Shown: positions 1 through 12,839, counted from the first letter of the stretch. The stretch: DNA of 64,000 nt from Cardinalis cardinalis (GCA_014549065.1 JACDOX010000015.1:4457688-4521687); one strand, 5' to 3'. Notes: generated from the sequence alone by a model not told the origin. Program-made: numbers and translations.

Positions 1-1489
1 AACTGCTGTAAAAATTCCAGCTACCACAACAACTCAGTCTATGTAGCAATACTGCCATACCTATACATCAATATATAACTGGAAGCCCTTCTTCTTCANC
101 TTTTTAACATATATGCTTAAATACATAAGCACAAACACATAACCCTGCTTATCTGGGGAATGGGAGGAGAGATGGGGCTTTCTGTTACCCCTAACATTTC
201 AGAAATCTTAAAGGTAGGGCATGTATCTTATTCTAAGGAGTGATGACTCCTTGATTAATTAACTCTTCTCCTGTGCTGTTATTTTCTTTCTGCTTGACTA
301 ATACACCTTATAGGAAAAAACAGCTGCCAAGGAACCCAGGCAATGAGTGTCCCCATCTTCTAATTGTGATAACTGTGCAAGTAAATCCACTTCAGGTTGG
401 ATTTTTTTGATGTTTCTATGCCTTTTTTNAAATTTTCCTTCTCCCTTTGCTGTGTGTGCTGGGAAAGAGTGTCTAAGGAATATTTGTGTTTCTTTTTCAG
501 TGTATGCTGGCTGTACAAAGAGTTAAACATGAAATAAAGAATGAAAATAAGCACGAAAGACAACATCCGTTCTCATTTCAATTTCCTGGAAGGAAAGTGC
601 GGTTGGGCAGATGGTGCTTTTTTGTTTTACTAACTGAAAGATCAGATGTAAATAATATATACAATATAGTCTATAAAGATCATTGAAGGTGAGGTTTCTG
701 TGCACAGAGAATTGCTATACTGTGGAGAGTTTCTCACCGGTTAGTGATATGTCAAAGATTTTTTTTGGTTGTAGCTTCTTAATTTATTTTGATATTTCAG
801 TTTGCTTACTGCACCCTCTAACTGCCTAGTCATATTTGTTTCAGCACTATATTCCAGAAGGTTGAGTTGTATATATCTTAACTGAGGCCCCTTCCATGAA
901 GAGCCACAATATTTGGTCTCCAGTTGAACGGGCAGAGGAGAGTGGCTGATAATTTGGCATCACGTGAGTCTCAATATTTCTGTGTTGCTGTCTTTCTCCA
1001 AGCCCTGGCTATATTGTGTACTATAAGAATTTGTTTTCTTTGTTGTTATTGAGTAGGATTTTTACACCTTTTGAGGTCTTTAATTTGCTTTCCAGCATAA
1101 AACATTAAATATTCTTAAAGCAGAACAGAGTTTGTGTTCTCTCATAAACAGAAAAAAAACATTTATCAAAGGAAAAAACTCAACCTTTTCTAAAATGTGT
1201 ATGACTAAATGTGGCTCAACAAAGTCATAATGCTGTCTTCCTGACTGAAAGAGCAGAAAAATATACTGTGCTATGACTGGAAAGAATACTGTGGTTTCAT
1301 TCTCAGCTGGATCAAAATGAGTGCTCTTCATTACCCCTCATGTCCTTTATTAAATTGGTGGGTCTCAGACAGAACATATTTTCATGTTTACACGGCAAGA
1401 ATGCCTCTAATCAGTGCTGACAAGCAAAAAACACTTCTGTGAACATCTTGGTAGGTTATTGCCTCTCTGAACCTCACTGGTTCAGGGTA
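1..1489. other. AT-rich non-coding DNA
   Basis: Unique-looking AT-rich sequence upstream of the CR1 element. Open frames on both strands stay at or below about 83 codons and show no recognisable domain. There are isolated N calls near 99 and 430. I see no repeat family, promoter or RNA gene here. The last few tens of bases could be more diverged CR1 sequence, because the 5' limit of the element is hard to place by eye. Confidence 0.6.
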
Positions 1490-1496
1490 ACCAGCG

Positions 1497-2300
1497 TGGA
1501 TGACCAGAGAGCTTTGGCTGGAACTCAGGAAGACAGGAGAGTTTATGACCTTTGGGTGGAGGAGCAGGCCACTCAGAAGGACTAAAGGGATGTCATGAGG
1601 TTGTGTAGGGGGAAAATTAGAAGAGCCAAAGCTCAATTAGAATTTAATTTGGCTACTGCCATACACGACAATAAAAAATATTTCTATAAATGCACCAGCC
1701 CCAAAAGGAGGGATAAGGAAAATCTCCATCCTTTATTGGATGCAGGGGGAAATATAGTGACAAAGGATAAGGAAAAGGCTCAGGTAATTCTTGCCTTCTT
1801 TCCCTCAAACTTTAAGACAAGTTATCCACAGGCACTCAGCTCCTTAAGATTGTAAGACAAGGATGGAAAGAATGGAGCTGCTATAATTCAAGAACAGGCC
1901 AGCAACCTGCTACACCATCTTGACATACACAAGTCAATGGAACTTGGATCCACCCAAGGGTACTGAGGGAGCTGGCAGAATGCTCACAGAGCCATTTTCC
2001 GTCATTTATCATCAGTCCTGGCTTACCAGGAAGGTCCCATTTGGGTGGAAGCTGGCAAATTAACACCCATCTGCAAAAGTCAGAAAGAAGATAGGTGAAC
2101 TACAGGCCTGTCAGCCTGACCTTGGTGCCTGGGGAGGTGATGGAGCAGATCGCCTTCAGTGTCATCACACAGCCCATACAGAACAACCAGGTGATCAGGC
2201 CCAGTCAGCATGGGCTTGGGAAAGACAGCTCCTCTCTTTCTATGGCAAGGTGAACTGCTTAGCGAATGAGGGAAAGGCTGTGGATGTTGTCTACCTGGAC
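1497..2300 (+). pseudogene. CR1 ORF2 remnant, N-terminal and early RT part
   Basis: This is the remains of the CR1 endonuclease/reverse transcriptase reading frame. The first block (from 1497) is in one frame. The RRVYDLW to KIRRAKAQ part is in another, so a frameshift lies near 1525, and a TAA sits at 1583-1585. The open piece from 1595 to 1855 contains KIRRAKAQLEFNLATAI and ends at an in-frame TAA. Further frame changes follow around HKSM (about 1940) and before NYRPVSLT (2098-2121), a conserved reverse-transcriptase block. The last recognisable motif is KAVDVVYLD (2274-2300), the palm motif A region with the first catalytic Asp in YLD. The coding potential is dead. Confidence 0.85.
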
Positions 2301-2775
2301 AGTGTGTCCAGGTGGCCAATAAGGTCAATGGCACCTTGTCTTATCAGAAATAGTCTGTCCAGCACAGTCTGTCCAGCAATGAGTTCAGGTTCCACTTTGA
2401 ATCCTGTGTTCAGTTTTGGGCCCCTCACTACAAGCAAAACATTGAGGTGCTGGAGCACCTCAGAAAAGCAAATCTAGAAGTTTGGTGAAGCACTTGTGAG
2501 GAGTGATTGAGGGAGATGGGGTTGTTCACCCTGGAGAAAANAAGGTTCAGAGGGGACCTTATTGCTCTCTCCAACTGCTGGAAAGGAGGCTGTAGCCAGG
2601 TGAGTGTCAGTCTCTTCTCCCACGTAATGAGCTATAGGACAAAATGAAATTACCTCTAATTGTGCCAGAGGAGTTTTAGATTGAACATTAAGAAAAGTTT
2701 GGTCGCTGAAAGGGTGGTCTAGCTGTGGAACTGGCTGCCCAGGAAAGTGGTGGAGGCACCAACCCTGAAGATACT
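2301..2775 (+). pseudogene. CR1 ORF2 remnant, C-terminal part after internal deletion
   Basis: Directly after YLD (2298-2300) the sequence jumps to C-terminal CR1 sequence: a VQVANKVNGTLS-like block (about 2305-2340), then SCVQFWAPHYKQNIEVLEHL (2402-2461), then the region normally encoding the family's C-terminal helices (about 2515-2770). The segment that should hold the YADD catalytic box and thumb is absent. A 14-bp unit beginning AGTCTGTCCAGCA is tandemly duplicated at 2352-2365 and 2366-2379. The frame is broken by stops and shifts. Confidence 0.8.
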
Positions 2776-2895
2776 TAAAAGACATGTAGTTGTAGTGCCT
2801 AGGGGANATGTGTTAGTGGTGGACTTGGCAGTGATATGTTAATGGTTGTATTTGANGCTCCTGAAGGTCTTTTCCAACCTTAATGATTCTATGAC
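2776..2895 (+). repeat. CR1 3' untranslated end
   Basis: This is the 3' end typical of CR1, with a GTGGTGGACTTGGCAGTG-like stretch (about 2815-2835), AAGGTCTTTTCCAACCT (about 2864-2880) and the terminal GATTCTATGA (2884-2893). CR1 copies end in a short 8-bp microsatellite of the ATTCTATG type rather than a poly-A tail. Here only about one unit remains. This 3' end is what the element's own reverse transcriptase recognises. No target-site duplication is visible, as is usual for CR1. Confidence 0.88.
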
Positions 2896-5640
2896 ACTGC
2901 AAACATAACTGCGGTGAGTTTTTTTATTTAACACTAATTTTTCTTACTAATCTTAAAATGAGTACAGTAGAAGGAGGAAAAAAAAAAGGTGTTTTCTCAA
3001 TGAAAGAGTATCACTGTAATCCTCAGGAGAAATTACTCATAAAAAATTATAGAACTTGCATATCAAATCAGAACAGCCAGATCTGGAGAAATCAGAAGAC
3101 ATAACCACTGCTAAGACTTCTATATAAACCAAGAGACTGAGGTAAACCAGAGAACTGGATTAAACTAAAGCTTATTTTTTAATGTTAATTAAAAATTAAA
3201 GGTTATCTTTTTGTAAAATTGTTAAGGCTGAGTACAAACTATAAAACTGCTTGTCCTTTGGTTTGTTTTTTTTTTAATTTGTCTTGATGAAAAATTTCTG
3301 CTTATTAACCTGAGAAAACTGCTGATAGTTGCGAGAGTTTCATTGTGAGTTTTTTATTGTTTTACATTTGTAACTACTGGCCTCAAGTGCTTTCAGAAGC
3401 ATTTTAGATTTNAGTGTAGAAAAAAATGGTTTTAGCATGAATTGAACAAATAGAGCTTCAAATTTTGATGAATAGAAACTCTAAAATCACTGCAAACAAA
3501 GAAAACTATCTTACTTTTTAAGCCACTCCTACATTTCAGAGGCTTTACACATTTTTAGGGTGCTTTATTTCATCAGTGCAAAGAGTATGAAAAGAAGAAC
3601 AAAAGTATATCTGTGCTGTTACTTCTGTAATATCAGGAAAGTGAAAGAAATAAAAAAGAAAACTGGAAATACTTCACTTAGTCTTCAGCTATACTGAAAA
3701 CAAATGAATTAGTGTTTGGAGAAAATATGCCACTGGAACTAAGATTTTATAGGTAAGAATTTTTAACATTAAGTTGTAAGTGAGTAATAGAACAAAAATA
3801 AAAATACTTCAGCTTGCAGAACCTCCTGCTTTATAGCTTTCCTGAAGTTTGAAAATCCCAGAGGGAGTTTTGCCTCCTCATAGATAGATCAGTAATAAAT
3901 AAAAAAAGGAAAAAAAAAATTAAATAACTGAAAGCCCCAAAGAGAGTTTTTACCAACTGAAAAAGAAATGTCAAAGCCCAAGCACTTCAGCCCAAATGCT
4001 ATCCTGCNCCTGCCAAGAGGTTTTGGTGCACTAAAGATGGGGCAGGCTTGCTGAGGGCCATGTGCTGCTAACAGGTACTGCCAGAAGGAAGTGGGGCTGA
4101 GGTGTAAGTGGTGCAGACACTCACAAACAGGCAGAGTTTCACTCAGTTGTTCACTGTTTCCCACAGTTAAAAGCTGATGGGCTTGAAACAGTTTGGGGGT
4201 GATAAGATGAGCTGTAGTTAAAAAGGAAGGAAAGGCTCAAAACACCTGGGGCCAAACCTCTATCTGCCCGTTGATCTCAACTGGAATAAAACANTATCTG
4301 CAAGCCCAAGGTTTGACTCTCAGCCTCTCATATGCATTCTGAAACCCACAGAAACTGACCATGAGGTATTTTTGGCTTTCCTTAGAGACATGCCCACAAA
4401 ACCTTCACAAATATCACTGCCCTTATGGACAGATTTCTATGCTTGCAAGATAGATCTCTGTGGATAACTAAAGCATTAGCACTCACTCACACAGACTTAT
4501 GGGTGGCACTCTAAACAGAGGAGGGCAGAGACCATTTGCAAATAAAAAAGAACAATCCCAGGTTAAATTATGAACAGTTACCAGACAAAATGGAGGCAAT
4601 GTACAGGCCCTGGCAAGCAGTTGAGACAAAAACCTGTTGAACTAGTAAGACACTGAATGTCCTGTGGCATCAGAAAGTAAAAAATCTCATATCTCATCTC
4701 TCCTTAGCTTGAAAGAAACACTTCATCATGCAAACCCAATTTTTGTTCAGTGAGAGAGCCTGGATTGCCACTCTTCATTACTGCAGGAGTTGATGTAGAA
4801 GTCAACACAGTAATGCCTTTCATCTCTTGTATTATAAGAATTCAAATTCAATCTTTATTTNAAATAAAAATTTCAAGGCCCAGTTACACAATGCCTTACA
4901 GTGTGATTCTTGGTTGCCTTCATCCNTTAACAACAGTCTTGAAAAGAGATACAGAACATAAAATTAAACCCCTATGTTTTCCCCCAGTAGGCTGCTTCAT
5001 CTTACAAACAGTAACAATTCACCATGTAAAAGTCACAACAATAGTAAGTGGAGTCTAATGAACATTTTGCTCTTCCTAAAGGCTTTTTACTTTTTTTTGG
5101 AGCACTGATATACTTAACTGTTCCACAAAATCTGGGATCTACAATTTTCAGCCAAATGACACCTTTGCCGATATGCTGAAAGCCCTTCTTAACTCACCTA
5201 CTGTGGACTATGTCACTTTTTATTCTGTTCTCCTCAGGAGTGCAGTGTTGGACTGTGGGGAACCTCACCCCTACTGTCTTTAACCATGATCTGTGGCCTG
5301 ACAGTCACAACAGTCCACCTGGTGCTTGCTGACTTCTTAGTCATCGAGCTCTGGCTTGTGTGTCTGCAGAGCACTCTTCAAGGTTTTCAGTTTGGGAGTT
5401 TGAATATTTACTATGTGTAAGTTGTTAGGTGCAGTACCAGTCCAGAAACACTAACTTTCTAAACATGGCCTTTGAAATGCTGTGGTCATGCACATGAGCC
5501 TGACTCAGTAACTAGTGGTTAGCCTTATGGTCAACTGACTGTTTCATAGGAAGTCCCTTAAGGGGACAGGTGGCCCAGTGGATGGGCTGTTCAGTTTGGT
5601 ACAAAAGCATCAAAAATCCCATCAGTCTCAGCAGTGATCA
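2896..5640. other. AT-rich non-coding DNA
   Basis: No gene is recognised. The longest open frame is about 102 codons (4750-5058, plus). It has N-containing codons and no domain, and its composition matches the surrounding AT-rich DNA. Small A runs occur near 2979-2988 and 3901-3920. Nothing resembling a splice-framed exon, RNA gene or transposon end was seen. Confidence 0.55.
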
Positions 5641-8080
5641 GAGCAGCAGAGGAAAGAGAACAACACATAAAGTGTAGGGATGGAGACATCACAAGTAATC
5701 TGACTTGTTTATACTAAGAAAGGATTTGACAGACCTGCTGGGTTTCTACTTAATGCCAATCAAGTCTGAAAGGGACCACTTGAGCTCAGGTATTTATCTC
5801 AAACTGATTTGAATTATCCTCTCTTCTTGATTTTGAGAGTCCAGAAGAGAATACCATGAAGAGAATGTGTTGACATTTCCTACATAAAACAAAATTAAAT
5901 CCATTCAAGTCAAGGAAATACAGTGTAGGAGATAAAAGAATCAGGCCCTTTGAAATGACAACAGAAATAGAGCTTCATTTGGGCTATATGTTCTCAGAAA
6001 ATCTTTTGGGAAGTGAAAACCTAAAGAATTCTTCTACATCACCCCCTCCACAGCAATTAAGATCAACAAAACGCATACAGGGCATATCATACATATTATT
6101 ACATCTTTTTCTGCCTAGTCACTATAAGCTTTATGTTACTTTTGCAGACATATTAGCTAAAGAGCAGCATTTGAGGTCAAGACTGGATTGTCCTTTTTAT
6201 TAGGCTAATGCTGCACATATGAAAANTTATTCAAACAAAATTGTCTCAAATTATTACCAGCACTTAAATGATCATTGCTGAAATCACAGGAAAGAAGGAT
6301 AGTGCTTACCAAAACCCCAAGAAAGTACTTCAGATTGTTTTTCTTTCATTGCCAGGCAGCGAGGGTCAAGTGAACTGCATTATTTGCAAATATCCACCTT
6401 CTCAGAATGTCACAAGCAGCTGTAGCATATCCACTAGCAGCAATTTCCACTTGGCTCTATCCAGAGGGGAGAAAATTACCAGGAGCTGCGTTGTTTATAA
6501 TTCCCTCAACCCTGAGGGTAATTCTGTTCACCAATTACTTGAAATTAAAGTTAGGTAATTTGACACGTCTGTTTGATACCCGACCACAAACTCTTAAGCA
6601 AACCAAAGAGTTGGATAGTTTACTTCCACGATCTTCCACAGAATTTCATTATTGAAACCATGACAGGAAAGGAAAAAATGAGAAATTGTACAGACTTGTG
6701 AATCAGTAGGGCTTGGGGGTTTTTGGTCACTGTTGCCACATTAAGAGGTCCCAATAGATCTGAGAAAGAGGAAGTTGGAAGGCAGTTTTCCTCCAGGGAT
6801 GAGGGTTCCCGTTTAAACATAGCAAAGATTGTAAGAATTAAACAACAAGAAGCCTCCAAGTGCAGTGTTTGACAGGAAAAGAAACCTGCTTTCTGTAGCN
6901 AGATGATTTCACACTTTTTGTCTTTGCATGCAGTAACAATGCTGCCCAGAAAAGGATGTACACGTGCAGAGAGAACCTACATTATGTGCACTATGTGTTT
7001 TTTCATCTCTAGGGCCAGTCATTTAAATTAAATAGCTGAATCCTGAGCTGAGTTATATCTAGACTTGGAAATTTTTAAAGTCAGGCATACCTGTTAAACA
7101 TTTTATTGGTGATGAGTGTGTGCACACTCCATTTCTGTATCTCTTTGTGAGTAATGCATTGGCTGCCAGGTACTGTGACTGAACTGGATGACTCACTCCA
7201 CGGATTCATTTTACAATCTGGTGAAATCAGAGGCTGGTAACACCTATCCTTTGTAAGAACTTTTTACAAGTTGTAATTCTACAAATGAACACTTTCTTTT
7301 TTAACTTTTTTTTTTTTTAACATAAAAGTTTACACTGGTGAATTTTAAAAAAGTACAAGCTGACTCAAAATTCATTCATGTTATACTGAGCTGTGTACTA
7401 AACTGTTCAGCCTAATATGTGTGAAATGAGCCTAGTTCTCATTTCATCAAGGTTTATCAAGAGTTATTTCAAAGCATTCATTATCCTTAAACATTATAAA
7501 ACAAGTGAACAAGAAATGCAGATGTAATATCCTTTCATAGTGAGAAGACTTGATTTTTAATTGTGGAATCTCATTCTTGTTGTCATAGCTTCCTATTTGG
7601 AATGTTTTGTGCCAAATAAGTACCAAGTGCTTTATTTTTTAAATCTGAATATGATTACCCTTTCAGCCATATTCTGCATTTCATTTTTACTATAAAAGTT
7701 GTTCGTTGTCCAATTTCAAGCTGAAAAACTATAAAAGTCCATTTTGACTTCGCTACAGCAGAACTAAAAGATTTTTTTGAACTAAGATTAAATTGATATA
7801 CCTTGAGCTTCTGTCATTGTAATATGACATTAGGAGCATAGTCAAATACTGGTTTTGACTATAAGTGTCCTACTAAAGTAGTAGTCTACTGCAGAGTGCT
7901 TTTTGATNTATCAAAGAAATGGTACTATCTTTCAAACAGCATTCATATTCTGCTATCATCAAGGCAAAGTAATAGCAGGACTAAAGCATGATCNTTTTTT
8001 ACAGTTTCTAGAAGTCAGTGCTATAAGGGATTGCCTAGCCTTGCATTAGGTATTCATGTTTAAATGAACCACATGGGCTC
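5641..8080. other. AT-rich non-coding DNA
   Basis: No gene is recognised. Two overlapping open frames of 82-96 codons at 6268-6655 share a modestly more complex stretch (about 6350-6600) but show no domain. A T run lies at about 7307-7318. The rest is AT-rich with single N calls. Confidence 0.5.
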
Positions 8081-8108
8081 TCCAATCTACAAACTCCAAT
8101 CTACAAAC
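8081..8108. repeat. 14-bp tandem duplication
   Basis: The unit TCCAATCTACAAAC occurs twice, exactly and head-to-tail (8081-8094 and 8095-8108), followed by a partial TCCAT. This is a local replication-slippage duplication with no coding role. Confidence 0.9.
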
Positions 8109-11100
8109 TCCATTAATCAGATTTTATACTTTTCTCTGTCTTTTATTTTTTGGATTCTTTACCCTCTTCCCTGCTGCTATTGCTATAGCTTCCCTAATGA
8201 CAGGCCAAGTAATTTATTTTTCTCTTTCTTTCTTTTCCTAAGGTTGTGATACTCTTACTGGTATAATTCACAAATGTTTCTGTGTAATGCNGATGGCCAT
8301 GACTCCATCATTTAGTGGGTAAATAGCATTTTACTTTATTATCTCTCGAACATATAATCTCTCATATAGAATGTCCTAACTTAAAAGACTGGTGTTTGTT
8401 TTTCGAAATGTCTTGGTTAGTGGAAAAAATGTCTTTGAACAACTCTTAATATTTAAAGTTCTGTTATGGTTGGGTATATGGCTCATGAAAAACAAAAAAT
8501 GAAGAACAGCATTAGTACTGAAGGAGCAGAGCTGGACAGTACAGTGAATTTTCAAAGGCCAGTGCGATGTCTAAGACAACATAAGAGAGGTTTTGATTTT
8601 TTTTTTTTTCTGTGATACTTTTTTTCCCATTTTTCTTCTGAAGACAGCTAGTTTTTCGTTGTAGGAATAGTGGAATGAATCCTGACTTTTCAAGTTTTTC
8701 CTTTGTGCCTATCTAGGACAAAAGGTAGAACTCCNCATTCACAGAGCAACAGGAGAGAACTTCTAAAAGTATTTATTTCCAATAAGTGGAACAATGCATC
8801 TGTTTAGATCTTGTTAAATTGCTTCAGTAGAGAAAAAAAAAACTCACCTATCAGTTTGAAACATTGGCTATATATCTGATCTAAAATGTTAGTACAGAAT
8901 AAAATACAAATGTTAAAAGGATAAATTTGGAAGACAAAAGCAGAAATGAATTATTTTATTTTGATACTAGTCACTGAAATGTTTCCCTTAAGAAATCATT
9001 AAAATCAACAGGTTCTTATGAAATAAGAACACCCTTCTGAAAANAATTTTTATTAAGTCTATGAAGAAAACAATGTTATTTCCATTATTTTTTATCATAA
9101 ATTCATGAATGAGATTGCTAATGATATATTTGTTACTAATGAGAAGAGCCAGTTTGACTCTTTTAAGAACAGTAGGTCTTCCCCACAAAGCAAACAGGTA
9201 ATAGGATTGTGTAGCCATCTTCAAAAGTTCTCTTCTATGTATGGGGATGTTTTAAAACTGGACCAACAAATAGTTCAAAGTTCAGTTGCTATAATTAGGG
9301 TAAGATCTACATAATCCCAGAGTCTTCTCCTTCTGAATGCAGTCTGCAGGGATTATAAGGGGGCTCCAGTCCAGTAAATGTGTGTATATACTGTAGATGC
9401 TACAGGGGNAACAAGAAATGAAATTCAAAAAAAGCAAAACAAAACGCCTAAGTGGGGAAAAAAAATTACTCCCTAACACAGGTGAAAGGCAAAGTTTTAT
9501 ATGTTAAACCATTCTCCCATTGAGAGTCACCAAATGGAATTACCAAATGGACAGACTTCATCTGCAGAAACCTTTGAAACTGACTGAAATTTTAGAGCTG
9601 GTCAGTAAGGGGAACTCAGGGATTGAGAAACCTGTAAAACCACAATGCCCTGTCATCTGAGGAGATCAGCCAGCACAATACAGAGCAAAGTCTTGGAGCA
9701 CTTCATGCAGGTTTGCTTTCACTTGTTCCTTTCGGTGTCAGAGAATAGCTGGTATCCATCCGTGCTGAGTCAGTGTGCAGTGCCTATGCATTATGAAACA
9801 CTTCCTCAGCTACCCAGCTCCTTCCACCCACTTTTAGATGCACAGACTGAGCTTTCCAAAATTCTTTCTTNTTGTCACACTGAATCATGAGCATCAGAAG
9901 CACAGGCCTGAGCAAATCATAATGTGCACATAATGACAGTGGTTCTAGATACCGCATTCAGTGTAATAATAGTGTTGATTGCTGATACTGGCTCAGTTGA
10001 CACTGTGTGTTGCCAAAATTTGTTGTCACACCAGAAACAGGAAGAGAAAAATTGGGAAGAGGTGTAAAGAAGGAACCTTCTGTCCAAATTCAAATCACAT
10101 AATGCTGTTATCAGTGGGGAATAACAGTGAGAGACTAAATGGATCTGCTTTGGGTGGCTGCTAAGGCAGAAATGACCAGAGAGGGATGTCAGGCTGCTCT
10201 TCTCTGAACGGTGCTGCTTCTGCAGCTCACATTCCCTAAGTTATGGCCCATGATAGTGAAGACATGATGGCCTGGTCCCGCTCTCCTTATTCACATTGTT
10301 CTCACATGCAGCCCTATTTTGCCTGCATAAATAGGGAGGAATTTCCAATTCCATGGAGATACTACAAGTTNAGTCATGAAGATAATTAAGTCCTTTGGGC
10401 TTGAAATACCCAAATATTTCATACTTGAAAGAAATTCAGATATGGCTCTGAATGTCTGGACTACTGCCATCTAAACAATTTGGATTCATTTGAGGTTTAA
10501 GACTNGCTCCAAATTCCTCTTCACATCAATTAATCATTCAGATATTTACTCTTATCACTAGTGTTATGGAATGGCTAGAAATTCTGAGAAAGATACTATA
10601 TAGCCTAGTTCTGCTGACACACAAACACCAGCATCAGTCTCAAAAATGTCAAATCTAATAAGAAAATATTGAGGGGGAAAAAAGTGGAAAGAAGTTTTAT
10701 TATTGACATCCTTTTCCAAAAGATAATAGAAATAGTAAGTTGTCCAAAACACCTCACAGAATATCAGTGGTAGAGCTGAGGAAGGGCTCTGTGATTGTTG
10801 TCTGCCTCCCAGGACAGCAGGAGACTTAGTTAGCAGATTGCCTTATCCCAAATATTTTGCAGCAAAAAATGTTTCTCACTGTTATTGCTCACTGCAGTTA
10901 AATGGAAAGATATCTAGCCTTTCCAGAATTTTTAGAATTCAAATATCAAACTCTAATAAATATAGTCCCTGTAAATAATGGACATTAATGGAATGCTAGC
11001 TCACGTCCTAAGGAAACTAGAGAAATCTAGATACTGTCGTGGTGGTCAGATAAAAGAGACCTTGGTACAGAAACAGGGACATTGCTTGAACTCAGGCTTA

Positions 11101-11947
11101 AATGTCTAGAGATCTTTGAAGCTAAATAGAAAGGCAGATAAAGAGCTGCATTTATCTCCAGGATCAGAGACTCTCTGGGAAGTATCTGTCCAACTCATAG
11201 TTTTATCTAAGTTTGTAATTTCACATATCTTTCTAAGTAAAATAAGTGGGACTCATTTTTAGGGCTTCTTATTGAATTTATGAGTTTATTTTTAACTACT
11301 AAATATCAATCATTTACATATACCAAAAATTTACCTGATAATAACACAGCCTTGATTAAATCCTTCTTTAAGTTTTGTTGTTTTGTCACTAAGAATTCTG
11401 AAAATCAGATGAAGACTCTGAAAGTAGAACTGCTACAATTGCAAATATATTTAAAAGCTTCACTTTCTTTCCTGAGGTCTGACTTTTGTGTCTGTAAGTG
11501 TGTGTGTCAGTAAAGGGGAGGGCGGAGGGTTCAACATGACCTGCGGTAAATATTATCAAACGAATTTTAATTAACAGCTCTGATGAGATAACAAGAGAGA
11601 TTGAACCTCACCTCCCAGAACTGTATTAGTTTGCTTTTGCTGCTGCTGTTGTAAAAAAATCTTGTTTTGCTGACACTTCGGAAATGATTATGACAAGTAA
11701 AAAGNTACTGTCTTTGCAGGGGCAATTTTGGACTAAATTTAATCTGTTTTAAAAAGCTGAGGTGAAACAGTAAAGGAAAAAAATAAATCCAGATGAAGAT
11801 TCTGCATTGAATTTTACCTATTCTGGAACTTCTATTAGTGCAGTGCCTGAAATAGAGCACAAAGATCTTCAGCTTTCCTCAAGGCAATGCAGAAGTGAGG
11901 AGATAGCTTTGGACATAAAATGCAGCAAAACAGAACATAATTGTCGT
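8109..11947. other. AT-rich non-coding DNA
   Basis: Mostly AT-rich sequence with open frames below 100 codons and no recognisable domains. A 10-base ACCAAATGGA motif occurs twice near 9527-9552. T runs lie at about 8598-8610. Isolated N calls are present. No transposon, RNA gene or regulatory site can be supported. Confidence 0.5.
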
Positions 11948-11982
11948 GGGGCGGGGGTGAGGGGTGTGGGGTGGGAGGCGGG
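11948..11982 (+). other. G-quadruplex-forming motif
   Basis: Seven G runs lie within 35 bases: GGGG (11948-11951), GGGGG (11953-11957), GGGG (11961-11964), GGGG (11968-11971), GGG (11973-11975), GG (11977-11978) and GGG (11980-11982), separated by loops of 1-3 bases. This satisfies the usual four-runs-of-three rule several times over and is isolated in AT-rich DNA. Formation is predicted from sequence only. Confidence 0.8.
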
Positions 11983-12839
11983 TAAGGAAAAAAAAATTAA
12001 ATTAACTTTGCCAAAAATTCAGTAAACAACTCTGATAGAAGTTAGCTGTCTTGTGGCAAGCACATTCCTAGTGCTGGGTGCAGGGTATTCCCATCCTGCA
12101 TTGGAAGGTGCTTATTAAAAAAGGAGAAAGAATGGGAGATNCAAATTATGGTTTATATGCACATAAGTACTTAAAATAAAAGTTCTTCTAGATTGATACA
12201 TCAGAGTGCTGCTTTTATGTTGATTTGTATTGCCTGTGATTGGAAATAATTGTTCTAGTTTATATACTAGCAAGTANTGTCTGATTAATTTTAATTTATC
12301 ACTAACAGTGAATGTGTATATTGGTGCATATGCACCTGTTAAAATACTGTATTTGTGTTACTTCATCAAAAGGACCAAATATTTTTGGATGAATATAGTA
12401 AGCCCTTTCTGCAGCATGATTTCAAAACCTGAAGTGAAACTTGATTGAAATTTTATTGTGGACTTAAGGCTAAGTCTGAACTAACTGAAGCCTGGATACT
12501 TTTCAAACCTATCTTTGTCACATGGCAAACATAGATAATTGAAGCATAGCTTTCTCATACAAACACTTTTTTCAGCCCTCTACAAAATTCCTAAAGTAGT
12601 TACAATGGAAAATGGATAAATCATTTGCCAGCTTTTTTTTTTTTTTTACTTTCCCATAGTCTAAATTTTAGTCCTAAACTAATACAAATCCATATTTTAC
12701 TCTTGATCAATGTAAAACTAGAATGACTGAAAGGTATAATTTGGATCACTTGTATTTAAGACTGCCAAATGAATACCTTTCAATTTTTTTACATAGAAGA
12801 ATCTTCTGAAGTGCTGTGTGATTCAATTTTCTCTCACTC
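11983..12839. other. AT-rich non-coding DNA with poly-T
   Basis: No gene is seen. A T15 run occupies about 12633-12647. Open frames are at most about 72 codons and interrupted by N calls. Confidence 0.5.

Larger units (their letters stand above)
1490..2895 (+). mobile_element. CR1 LINE copy, 5'-truncated and internally deleted
   Basis: This is a degenerate copy of a chicken-repeat-1 (CR1) non-LTR retrotransposon on the plus strand. CR1 elements copy themselves by target-primed reverse transcription and are usually 5'-truncated, as here. The sequence shows, in order: part of the region between endonuclease and reverse transcriptase (WMTRELWLELR near 1497, then RRVYDLW and KIRRAKAQLEFNLA near 1610-1650), the linker with PLLDAGGNIVTKD (about 1725-1765), the LLHHLDIHKSM block (about 1910-1940), NYRPVSLT (2098-2121), KAVDVVYLD (2274-2300), the C-terminal QFWAPHYK block (about 2408-2435), and a 3' untranslated part ending in GATTCTATGA. 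Several stops and frame changes make it non-functional. Family identity comes from recalled protein blocks; the subfamily is not assigned. Confidence 0.93.

Noticed and set aside
1595..1855. 86-codon open frame as a host gene
   Set aside because: It is recognisable CR1 ORF2 sequence, bounded by a frameshift and stops. It is not a host gene.
8081..8108. two-copy repeat as a CRISPR-like array
   Set aside because: The copies are adjacent with no spacer, and there is no further copy. Other short direct repeats in the window are likewise only two or three copies.
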